Source: Candidatus Hydrogenedentota bacterium | Lineage (GTDB): Bacteria > Hydrogenedentota > Hydrogenedentia > Hydrogenedentales > SLHB01 | NCBI GenBank assembly: GCA_013359265.1 | Contig: JABWCD010000016.1 | Coordinates: 1-64,000 of the forward strand | Direction of reading: 5' to 3' | DNA: 64,000 nucleotides | In this document: positions 53,832 to 60,988 of the stretch, piece by piece | Layout of the letters: each line of letters begins with the position of its first letter | Numbering within the stretch: position 1 is the first letter of the stretch | Translations under genes and position numbers: made by a program | The notes under the pieces: model-generated | What the model was told of the DNA's origin: nothing | What the model saw: only the letters and a program-made list of their open reading frames with translations | Databases searched by the model: none

Positions 53832-54440
53832 ATGGGTGTGGCTCGTAATGTCGTTGACGGGCAGAAGTTCAATGCAGACGCGGTTCTTCCCTTCGAGCTG
53901 CGCATCGACGATTTGCGGTTGGCAATGCAAGACGTCTACGATTTCTTTTTTGATGTGAATTCACACCTGTCTAACAAGGGCTTGGAACGGCTGGACGATA
54001 TGTTGCGGCCGGCAATTATGTCCGGGGTCTTATCCGATATGCTCACGGCCAGCCTCGCGAAGCACTCGCGTGTGCTGACCGAAAATCGGTATTTCAACGG
54101 ACACCCAGACCTTGTCGTGCGTGGCATCTACCCGGGCAATTCCATCAAAGCTGGAGAGCAAGGAATTGAGATAAAGACAACTCGCAAGGCCGGTGGGGCC
54201 GTAGATACGCACGGGGCACGCGACCAGTGGATGTGCGTCTTCGTATACGAACGTGACACGCAAACTGAACCGGCTATGAACAGAAGCCCAATGTCGTTTA
54301 CGGAAGTCTATCTCGGTCATGTCACAGTACAAGACTTCAGGAAGAACGCGAGAAGTGAATTAGGCACTCGCACGGCAACGCTTCACAAGGACGGCATACA
54401 AAAACTCCGGGAAAACTGGGTCTATCGAGTGTCATCCTGA
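53832..54440 (+). CDS. PD-(D/E)XK restriction endonuclease of a type II system
   Basis: The 202-residue protein carries a PD-(D/E)xK pattern: HPDLVV at 91-96 and GIEIKTTRK with E113 and K115. The rest is not recognisable. Pairing with the convergent DNA methyltransferase, and an AT-richer composition than its neighbours (28 G+C in the 60 bases from 54121), make a type II restriction enzyme the best call. The start is uncertain, since a TTG at 53799 would add 11 residues. The last 19 bases overlap the 3' end of the methyltransferase gene, tail to tail. The recognition site cannot be read from sequence. Confidence 0.65.
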   Translation: MGVARNVVDGQKFNADAVLPFELRIDDLRLAMQDVYDFFFDVNSHLSNKGLERLDDMLRPAIMSGVLSDMLTASLAKHSRVLTENRYFNGHPDLVVRGIYPGNSIKAGEQGIEIKTTRKAGGAVDTHGARDQWMCVFVYERDTQTEPAMNRSPMSFTEVYLGHVTVQDFRKNARSELGTRTATLHKDGIQKLRENWVYRVSS

Positions 54441-55579
54441 AACCACGCATCGAGCCGCGCCAGCTTTGGTATCGCGGCACACGCCATTGCGAAGTACGAC
54501 GCGTCGCGCTCGACCCCAACGCTCGAGTATCCGACGGCTTCGGCCGCCGCCAGCGTCGAGCCTGACCCCGCGAACGGATCGAAGACTGTGCCCTCGCCCA
54601 GCGGTAAGACCCCGCGAACAACCTCGCGAAGGAATGCCTGGGGCTTCAAACTCGGATGAGGCGCAAGTGCGCGCTCGTTCGCGCGCGTGGGCGAAGACCT
54701 GATTACATCGCCAAACGGTTTGTCCTTCGATGGCCGCCGGAATCCGCCGACTCCCCACTTCCGCAGGTTGTCCTGCACGCGGCCCTCGATAGGCCTGCGA
54801 AACAGCAACCACGGTTCCCACATCGACCGCGGCATCACGCTAACCTCCGCGAATTCGTCGTGCGCGGCTTTCGGTCGGTCGCCACCCCGCATGGTCATAA
54901 CGAGCCGAATGATTTCTCCTCGTCGTTCCAGGCCCGCTCTACTAAGCGCATTGGACACGACGTACGAAAGCAGCGGGTTGGATGCGACAACCACGTTTGC
55001 GCCCGGAACGAGTTTGGGAAGCAGGTTGCGTCCCCATATGTAAAAAAAGTTCCCCAAGTCTTCGAGTTGCGGCGTTGTTAATGTTGTGAATCGCGGCAGC
55101 GGGGATCGCACGTGCCCGTCAAACGACGGCGGAATTCGCCACACGCCGCCCCTACCTGCCCGCAGTTTGGATTGTTGTTCGTCCGAGTATTCGTGCAGCC
55201 CGTAGGGCGGGTCGGTCACGACAGCGTGAATACTTCGATCCCGCTGTTGTTCCATCCAATCCAAACAATCGGCATGATGCAGTTTCGCATTCCCGTACGT
55301 GAAGGACGGCGACTGCGGCTCTAAGCCGGGGAGTTTTCGCTGGACGGCGGTCGCTCCATTCTGACGCACACGATACGCGCCGCGCTCTTCGCGCACGAAT
55401 AGTCCCGGCGTATTCAATCGGAGGTAGGATCGCACCGACGACATCGGCGTTTCACCGATCGATTCGTTCACACGCCGCCCAATCTCCATCGGGGACAAGG
55501 CGACCGGACTCTCGGAAAGCGCGGTAACTATCGCGTCGCGCACGCGACCCGGAGGCATCTTCGCAGGTTTCTTTTTCAC
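54422..55579 (-). CDS. DNA methyltransferase (beta-class) with N-terminal winged helix
   Basis: The 385-residue enzyme has motif IV TDPPYG at about 122-127 and, much later, motif I DPFAGSGSTL (about 334-343). The TDPPY-before-FxGxG order defines the beta class of N6-adenine or N4-cytosine methylases. Residues 1-75 resemble a winged-helix domain (RVRDAIVTALSES, then SPMEIGRRVNE), an unusual addition that might bind DNA or control expression. The start may be this GTG, which would give an almost leaderless transcript from the upstream promoter, or the ATG at 55558. It is the modification partner of the convergent endonuclease gene. Confidence 0.85.
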   Translation of the reverse strand: MKKKPAKMPPGRVRDAIVTALSESPVALSPMEIGRRVNESIGETPMSSVRSYLRLNTPGLFVREERGAYRVRQNGATAVQRKLPGLEPQSPSFTYGNAKLHHADCLDWMEQQRDRSIHAVVTDPPYGLHEYSDEQQSKLRAGRGGVWRIPPSFDGHVRSPLPRFTTLTTPQLEDLGNFFYIWGRNLLPKLVPGANVVVASNPLLSYVVSNALSRAGLERRGEIIRLVMTMRGGDRPKAAHDEFAEVSVMPRSMWEPWLLFRRPIEGRVQDNLRKWGVGGFRRPSKDKPFGDVIRSSPTRANERALAPHPSLKPQAFLREVVRGVLPLGEGTVFDPFAGSGSTLAAAEAVGYSSVGVERDASYFAMACAAIPKLARLDAWFQDDTR

Positions 55580-55586
55580 ACCCCAC

Positions 55587-55615
55587 ACAATAGACGTCTG
55601 GACGTCTTTTGTCAA
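55587..55615 (-). promoter_or_regulatory. Promoter and palindromic operator candidate of the methyltransferase gene
   Basis: On the minus strand a perfect TTGACA (55610-55615) and TATTGT (55587-55592) are separated by 17 bases. The spacer contains AGACGT-CCAG-ACGTCT, an inverted repeat that also holds two GACGTC words. The location suits autoregulation of the restriction-modification system, which is inferred. Confidence 0.5.
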
Positions 55616-55653
55616 CAAGGACGGTCGTTGATCGGGTATCGTCGCGGGCTCAA

Positions 55654-56142
55654 TTATTTCCGCCCAAGCTTTTCCCTGATTTTCCGCTCGATTTCCGGCG
55701 GCACAAATTCCTTCAAATCGCCGCCGAAGAGCGCAATCTCGCGGACGATGCGCGAACTGAGCAACAGAAACTTCTCGCTCGGCATGAGGCAGACCGTGTC
55801 GATGGCGGGATTCAATTTTTGGTTCGCGATCGCCATCGTGATCTCGTACTCGAAATCGGACACGACCCGCAGCCCGCGCACGAGCGTGGTCGCCTTTCGT
55901 TGCCGCGCGAACTCGGCGGTGAGCCCCTGAAACGACGTCACCTCGATATTGCCGATGTCCGCCGTAATCCGCTTGAGCATCTCGATGCGCTCGTCGACCG
56001 TAAACAGGCCCTGCTTGTCCGGGTTGTGCGCAACGGCGACGATGAACGTGTCAAACAGTCTGTATGCGCGGGCAATGAGATCGAGATGGCCATAGGTCGG
56101 CGGATCGAAACTCCCCGGATAAATTCCAATGCGGTCAGCCAT
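55654..56142 (-). CDS. coaD: Phosphopantetheine adenylyltransferase
   Basis: CoaD adenylates 4'-phosphopantetheine in the penultimate step of coenzyme A synthesis. The 162-residue protein has the nucleotidyltransferase HxGH variant in GIYPGSFDPPTYGHLDLIARA and the conserved LVRGLRVVSDFEYE and LSSRIVREIALFGGD segments. The start ATG at 56142 is backed by GGGAG. It lies 162 bases after larC in a minus-strand run, with a hexamer repeat in that gap. Confidence 0.95.
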   Translation of the reverse strand: MADRIGIYPGSFDPPTYGHLDLIARAYRLFDTFIVAVAHNPDKQGLFTVDERIEMLKRITADIGNIEVTSFQGLTAEFARQRKATTLVRGLRVVSDFEYEITMAIANQKLNPAIDTVCLMPSEKFLLLSSRIVREIALFGGDLKEFVPPEIERKIREKLGRK

Positions 56143-56224
56143 CAAGCGCTCTCCCTCACTACCCCCACGGCGATCGTGTACGATTTCGTGCTCGCTTGTC
56201 CTCCGTAGCCTCGGCGAAGGAGGA

Positions 56225-56284
56225 TGCTCTTGCTCTTGCTCGTGCTCTTGCTCTTGCTCGTAATCGTAATCGTAATCGTAATCG
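56225..56284. repeat. Hexamer microsatellite between larC and coaD
   Basis: Ten consecutive hexamers follow the order TGCTCT-TGCTCT-TGCTCG twice, then TAATCG four times. The CGATTA complement also appears at about 664-680 and at the ends of the dispersed short repeats, so the word may be linked to their origin. Confidence 0.8.
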
Positions 56285-56304
56285 GTGATCCACCCGCAGC
56301 GAAT

Positions 56305-57480
56305 CTACGAGTCCGCTTCCGCCGCCCCCAACGCCGCTCGATACACCTGCATCACCGGCACGCCCGCGCTCTCCGCGACTCTTCTGCAATCCTCAAACTC
56401 CGGCGACGCCACAGTCCGTTCTTCGCCATACCGGCCAATCTTCACGCGCACCGCTCCCCACTGCGTCTCGACGGTCTTCCACTCGCGCTCCAGGCAGATG
56501 CGCCGTTCTTCCCGCATGCGCACACCCAGGGTCGTCGAATTGCGAAACACGACGCCGGCCATGTTCTCTGCGGTCGCGGTGTCGCACAAGATCGTAACAA
56601 GATGCCCCGGGCGCCCCTTCTTGCCGGTGACCGGCGTGATAAACGCATCCCGTGCCCCGGCGCTGATCGCTTCGTCGATCAGCACGCGCACAAGCTCCGG
56701 AATCATGTCATCCACGTACGTCTCGATCACGGTAATCGTCTCGGAGGCCGGCGCTTCGGTCGGTTCGCCCTCGATCACGCGCAACACGTTCGCGCGGTCC
56801 GGCAGATCGCGCGCGCCACTGCCGTAACCGCTGCGCACGACTTTCATCGCGGGCATGGGTCCGAATGACGACGCTATCTGCGCCAGCAACGCTGCGCCCG
56901 TCGGCGTAACAAGTTCCGCCAGCACGTCCCCGCCGTAGCAAGGGATTCCCTCAAGCAACAGCGCCGTCGCGGGCGCGGGCACCGGCATCACGCCGTGCGC
57001 GCACGCGACCGTCCCAGCGCCGACGTGCAGCGGCGACGCGGCGACGCGCTCGCACCCGAGTTCGCTCAGGCAAAAATGCGCGCCGACGACATCGACAATG
57101 GAATCGATCGCGCCGACTTCGTGGAAGTGCACCTTCTCGATCGTCGTTCCGTGCACCTTGGCTTCGCTCTCCGCGATGCGGCGAAACGTTTCCTTGCTCG
57201 CTTCTTTAACGCCGTCGGGAAGATTTCCCTTGTCGATGATCTCGACTACATGCCGCAAATGCCGGTGCGGCTGTTTCGCGTTCGGGTCCAGCGCGACGTT
57301 GAACTGCGTCGCCATCACACCCTTCTTCTTCACCTTCGTCGCGGTGACCGCGTAGCCCGACACATCGAGCGATTCCAGCGCGCCGCGCAGCTTCTCGAAA
57401 TCGACTCCAAGATCCAGCAACGCGCCCACGATCATGTCGCCGGAAGCGCCGCTAAAGCAGTCGAAGTAGAGCGCCTTCAT
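56305..57480 (-). CDS. larC: Nickel pincer cofactor biosynthesis protein LarC
   Basis: LarC is the nickel insertase that places Ni into the pyridinium dithiocarboxylic acid pincer nucleotide used by lactate racemase and related enzymes. The 391-residue protein starts with the family's YFDCFSGASGDMIVGALLDLG and keeps the mid-protein EVGAIDSIVDVVGA segment. Some Gram-positive larC genes are split by a programmed frameshift; this one is a single intact frame. It lies 98 bases after larB. LarE and LarA are not in the window. Confidence 0.92.
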   Translation of the reverse strand: MKALYFDCFSGASGDMIVGALLDLGVDFEKLRGALESLDVSGYAVTATKVKKKGVMATQFNVALDPNAKQPHRHLRHVVEIIDKGNLPDGVKEASKETFRRIAESEAKVHGTTIEKVHFHEVGAIDSIVDVVGAHFCLSELGCERVAASPLHVGAGTVACAHGVMPVPAPATALLLEGIPCYGGDVLAELVTPTGAALLAQIASSFGPMPAMKVVRSGYGSGARDLPDRANVLRVIEGEPTEAPASETITVIETYVDDMIPELVRVLIDEAISAGARDAFITPVTGKKGRPGHLVTILCDTATAENMAGVVFRNSTTLGVRMREERRICLEREWKTVETQWGAVRVKIGRYGEERTVASPEFEDCRRVAESAGVPVMQVYRAALGAAEADS

Positions 57481-57578
57481 CTACGATCGCGCCCAAACCG
57501 GACAGAATTGCAGTGATTGGTACGTCCCATTGCTCCCATAACTCACATTGCTCTCATCATGCCCATCGCCACCGGAAT

Positions 57579-58337
57579 TCAGTGCGGTCCCGCAATTCGG
57601 TTGATCATGCTCGCGAGCATTCCCGCGCCGAAACCATTGTCGATATTCACAACGGCAATTCCGGTCGCGCACGAATTCAGCATCGTCAGCAAGGCGGAAA
57701 GCCCGCCGAAATTCGCGCCATACCCGACACTCGTCGGCACCGCAATGACCGGCACATCAACCAGTCCTCCGACAACGCTCGGCAATGCGCCTTCCATTCC
57801 CGCGCACACGATAATCGCGTTCGCCTTGGTCAGCGTTTCGTGTTGGCCCAGCAGACGATGCAGACCCGCCACGCCGACATCGAACACGCGCTTTACGGAG
57901 TTGCCGTTGAATTCGCACGTGACGGCGGCTTCCTCTGCTACCGAGAGGTCGGACGTCCCCGCGCACACCACCGCAATGTAGCCGTCCCGTACCACCGGCG
58001 GCGTCTCCATCAATGTGACCGCGTGCGCCGCTTCATGGTGGACCGCTCCCGGATACGCCGCGATGATCGCCGCGACCGTCTCCGCGGGACATCGTGTCAC
58101 CAGAATGTTACTGCCCTTGTCCCGCATGCGCGCCATGATCTGGACGACTTGCTCCGGCGTCTTGCCCGCGCCGAAAATCGCCTCCGGATGGCCCTGGCGC
58201 AAATCGCGGTGATGATCAACCTTCGCGAACCCGATATCCTCGAACGGCAACGCGCGCAACCGGTCCAGCGCGGCCTGCGTGGACATTGATCCCGCCGCGA
58301 CCGCGTCGAGCAGTTCCCTGAGTTTATCGCGATCCAT
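57579..58337 (-). CDS. larB: Nickel pincer cofactor biosynthesis protein LarB
   Basis: LarB carboxylates and hydrolyses nicotinic acid adenine dinucleotide in the first step of pincer cofactor synthesis. The 252-residue protein matches the AIR-carboxylase-like family: ILVTRCPAETVAAI, IAVVCAGTSDLSVAEEAA and AIIVCAGMEGALPSVVGGL, with the family ending NIDNGFGAGMLASMINRI. Its start follows the DUF5989 gene by 12 bases, so it is in the same transcript. NaAD substrate ties it loosely to the NAD genes in the same window, though no direct link is shown. Confidence 0.92.
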   Translation of the reverse strand: MDRDKLRELLDAVAAGSMSTQAALDRLRALPFEDIGFAKVDHHRDLRQGHPEAIFGAGKTPEQVVQIMARMRDKGSNILVTRCPAETVAAIIAAYPGAVHHEAAHAVTLMETPPVVRDGYIAVVCAGTSDLSVAEEAAVTCEFNGNSVKRVFDVGVAGLHRLLGQHETLTKANAIIVCAGMEGALPSVVGGLVDVPVIAVPTSVGYGANFGGLSALLTMLNSCATGIAVVNIDNGFGAGMLASMINRIAGPH

Positions 58338-58349
58338 TCGCAGGACCGC

Positions 58350-58499
58350 TTACAGCGCGTACAGGAATGGCGACAACACGCCCGCCTGGCCCGCCGCCAA
58401 CATCAGCAGCCCCAGCAACACCAGCGCAATGATAATCGGCGCGAGCCAAAACTTCTTGCGCACGCGCAGAAACGCCCAGATTTCGGCAAGAAATTCCAT
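58350..58499 (-). CDS. DUF5989-family small membrane protein
   Basis: The 49-residue frame starts MEFLAEIWAFLRVRKKFW and contains one strong membrane helix (about 20-38). This pattern matches the DUF5989 family, which typically sits between SxtJ and other genes beside carbamoyltransferases. Its function is unknown. The spacing (64 bases from SxtJ, 12 to larB) fits one transcript. Confidence 0.8.
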   Translation of the reverse strand: MEFLAEIWAFLRVRKKFWLAPIIIALVLLGLLMLAAGQAGVLSPFLYAL

Positions 58500-58563
58500 A
58501 TAATCTACTCGGTTAAAGGTAGTCGTATGCTACTCCAATTCTGGCAGGAAATACATCCGAACG

Positions 58564-58971
58564 CTAGAATTGATTCTTGTACGCGTCCAGTTCGCCAGGC
58601 TGATCGTCCGGTGCTTCCCAGTACGAACCCGCATGCGGGTCCCACGCGCGCTTGAGCGGGTCGCCCGCGACGAGGCGATAGATAATGCCGGTCGGCGTGA
58701 TCAGTCCATAGAACGCGATCGTCAAGAACACCCGCGTCATCACCCAATTCAGCGCCAGCGCGAATTTCATCCACGCCCGGTACACCGGCTTCAGCGCGAC
58801 CGGCGCCGCCAAACCGAATACGAGAAACGCAGCCGCAATCACGAACAACACCGTCGGCGCGTGGCCCTTGATCCACCACCGCAGACACGCGATGACTGCG
58901 AACGCGCCACACATCAACAGCCCAAAATTGCGCAGTTCCCCACGCGATACGTTCGCCGGATCGGGCTTCAT
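58564..58971 (-). CDS. SxtJ-family membrane protein
   Basis: The 135-residue protein has two to four membrane segments (about 17-28, 39-58 and 69-93) and an ending with WDPHAGSYWEAP, the family's conserved segment. SxtJ was named in cyanobacterial saxitoxin clusters and occurs next to carbamoyltransferases in many bacteria, but has no known function. A hairpin GTTGGG-act-CCCAAC (58973-58987) overlaps the ribosome site and could mask it. The gene lies 48 bases after the carbamoyltransferase gene. Confidence 0.85.
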   Translation of the reverse strand: MKPDPANVSRGELRNFGLLMCGAFAVIACLRWWIKGHAPTVLFVIAAAFLVFGLAAPVALKPVYRAWMKFALALNWVMTRVFLTIAFYGLITPTGIIYRLVAGDPLKRAWDPHAGSYWEAPDDQPGELDAYKNQF

Positions 58972-59019
58972 CGTTGGGACTCCCAACCCAGAATCCACAA
59001 TCCAAAATCCAGAATCGCA

Positions 59020-60831
59020 TCAGTCGAGTTCATACTGCGCCTTCCAATCCACCTTGTCCTTCCACTCCGGCTGATTGCGCTTGTCGAGCACGCACGACCC
59101 GAGCACAAGATAGTCCATATTCGTCCGCATGAAGCAGGTGTACGCCTCCTCCGGCGTGCACACGATTGGCTCGCCGCGCACGTTAAACGACGTGTTGATG
59201 ATCACCGGACACCCGCTCAACGCCTCGAACTTCTTGATGAGGCCGTAGTACCGCGGATGGTCCTCTTCGCGCACTGTTTGAATGCGCGCCGAATTGTCCA
59301 CGTGCGTGATTGCCGGCACGTCGGAACGCGCTATCTTCAGCTTCTCGAAACCCGCCGCGCGCGATGCCTCGCCATCGAGCGGCGCGAGGTGTTGCTTCGC
59401 AACGTCCGCCACCAACAGCATGTACGGACTCTCCGTATCCAGATCAAAATAGTCTCCGACGCGCTCCTCGAGCACCGCGGGCGCAAACGGGCGAAACGAC
59501 TCGCGAAACTTGATCTTGAGGTTCAACACCGACTGCATGTTTCGCGATCGCGCGTCTCCGAGAATGCTGCGCGCACCCAGCGCCCTCGGCCCAAATTCCA
59601 TGCGCCCCTGAAACCAGCCCACCACATTTTCGTTCGCCAACAATTCGGCGACACGCGAACACAGCGCCTCGTCGTCGTACTTCTCGTACGGCGCATTGAC
59701 CGACTTCAGGTACGCTTCGATCGAATCGTCCCCATAAGCCGGGCCGAGATACGTCGCCTTCTGTCTGCGCCGGTCCGGCGTGCGCGGATTGCCGAGCAGT
59801 TGGTGCCATGCATACAACGCGCACCCCAGCGCGTTGCCCGCGTCGCCCGCCGCCGGCTGAATCCAGATGTTCTCAAACGGCCCCTCGCGCAACAGCCGGC
59901 CATTCGCAACGCAATTCAGCGCCACGCCTCCCGCCAACACGAGGTCTTTGCACCCGGTCTCCTTGTGTGCCGTGCGCGCGATTTTCAGCATGACCTCTTC
60001 GGTCACGACCTGGATCGACTTCGCAAGGTCCATCTCGCGTTGCGTGATTTTCGATTCCGGTTCGCGGCGCGGCCCGCCGAACAGGCGCGCGAATCTGTCG
60101 TTGGTCATGCGCAGCCCCGCGCAATAATCGAAGTAATCCAGGTTCAACCGATACGAGCCGTCCTCGCGCAGATCGATCAATTCCTTCCGAATCGCATCCG
60201 CGTACTTCGGCTCGCCATACGGCGCGAGACCCATCAGCTTGTATTCGCCGCTGTTGACCTTGAACCCCGTAAAGTAGGTGAACGCGGAATACAACAGCCC
60301 CAGCGAATGCGGGAAATTGATCTGCTTGAGAATTTCGACCTTGTTGCCGCGCCCGATGCCATACGTCGTCGTGGCCCATTCGCCAACGCCGTCCAGCGTC
60401 ACAATCGCGGCCTCCTCGAACGGGCTGGGGAAAAACGCCGCCGCCGCGTGCGACTGGTGGTGTGTCGTGAACAGTACCGTGCCCTTGTAACCGAGCTCGC
60501 GCCGGATGGCGTTGCGCGTGAACAGCTTCTCCTTCAACCAGAACGGCAATTGATCGATGAACGACCGAATTCCCTTGGGCGCGGTGCCAATGTACGTCAT
60601 CAACAGCCGCTCGAACTTCACGAACGGTTTGTCGTAGAACACGACGTAATCGAGTTCATCGGCGCCGACCGCCGCTTCCTTCAGGCAATACGCGATGGCG
60701 TGTATCGGGAACCGAGGGTCGTGCTTCTTTCGGCTGAAGCGCTCTTCCTGCGCCGCGGCGACGATGTCGCCGTCGCGCACGAAACACGCCGCGCTGTCGT
60801 GATAGAACGCCGAAATGCCGAGAATATTCAT
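59020..60831 (-). CDS. Carbamoyltransferase of the NodU/CmcH (SxtI) family
   Basis: The 603-residue enzyme starts NILGISAFYHDSAACF, as family members do. It has the Kae1-like metal-binding region HHQSHAAAAFFPSPFEEAA with TLDGVGEWATT, the GGVALNCVANG segment and a C-terminal YrdC-like half with the PFAPAVLEE and NTSFNVRGEPIVCTP motifs. It transfers a carbamoyl group from carbamoyl phosphate to a hydroxyl of an unknown acceptor such as a sugar or natural product. It heads a co-directional run with SxtJ, DUF5989, larB, larC and coaD. I chose the ATG at 60831 by homology of the N-terminus. carB in the window provides carbamoyl phosphate. Confidence 0.95.
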   Translation of the reverse strand: MNILGISAFYHDSAACFVRDGDIVAAAQEERFSRKKHDPRFPIHAIAYCLKEAAVGADELDYVVFYDKPFVKFERLLMTYIGTAPKGIRSFIDQLPFWLKEKLFTRNAIRRELGYKGTVLFTTHHQSHAAAAFFPSPFEEAAIVTLDGVGEWATTTYGIGRGNKVEILKQINFPHSLGLLYSAFTYFTGFKVNSGEYKLMGLAPYGEPKYADAIRKELIDLREDGSYRLNLDYFDYCAGLRMTNDRFARLFGGPRREPESKITQREMDLAKSIQVVTEEVMLKIARTAHKETGCKDLVLAGGVALNCVANGRLLREGPFENIWIQPAAGDAGNALGCALYAWHQLLGNPRTPDRRRQKATYLGPAYGDDSIEAYLKSVNAPYEKYDDEALCSRVAELLANENVVGWFQGRMEFGPRALGARSILGDARSRNMQSVLNLKIKFRESFRPFAPAVLEERVGDYFDLDTESPYMLLVADVAKQHLAPLDGEASRAAGFEKLKIARSDVPAITHVDNSARIQTVREEDHPRYYGLIKKFEALSGCPVIINTSFNVRGEPIVCTPEEAYTCFMRTNMDYLVLGSCVLDKRNQPEWKDKVDWKAQYELD

Positions 60832-60988
60832 GGATGGGCCGGGGATTGGTTCGCTGCGCCGAAAGCCTAACAAACGCGCGATCGGGGGTCAATGCCATCG
60901 AGCGTAATCCCGCCTGCCGGCGCCGCGTTGCATTCTACGGCCGGGGCACGTATAGTCGCGCGGCGCAAACGCCGGGGGCCTGGCGTTC

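Noticed and set aside
58570-60870. Long plus-strand open frame opposite the carbamoyltransferase gene
   Set aside because: It is antisense to a gene with clear motifs, has arginine-rich low-complexity translation and no domain. High GC content creates such frames.
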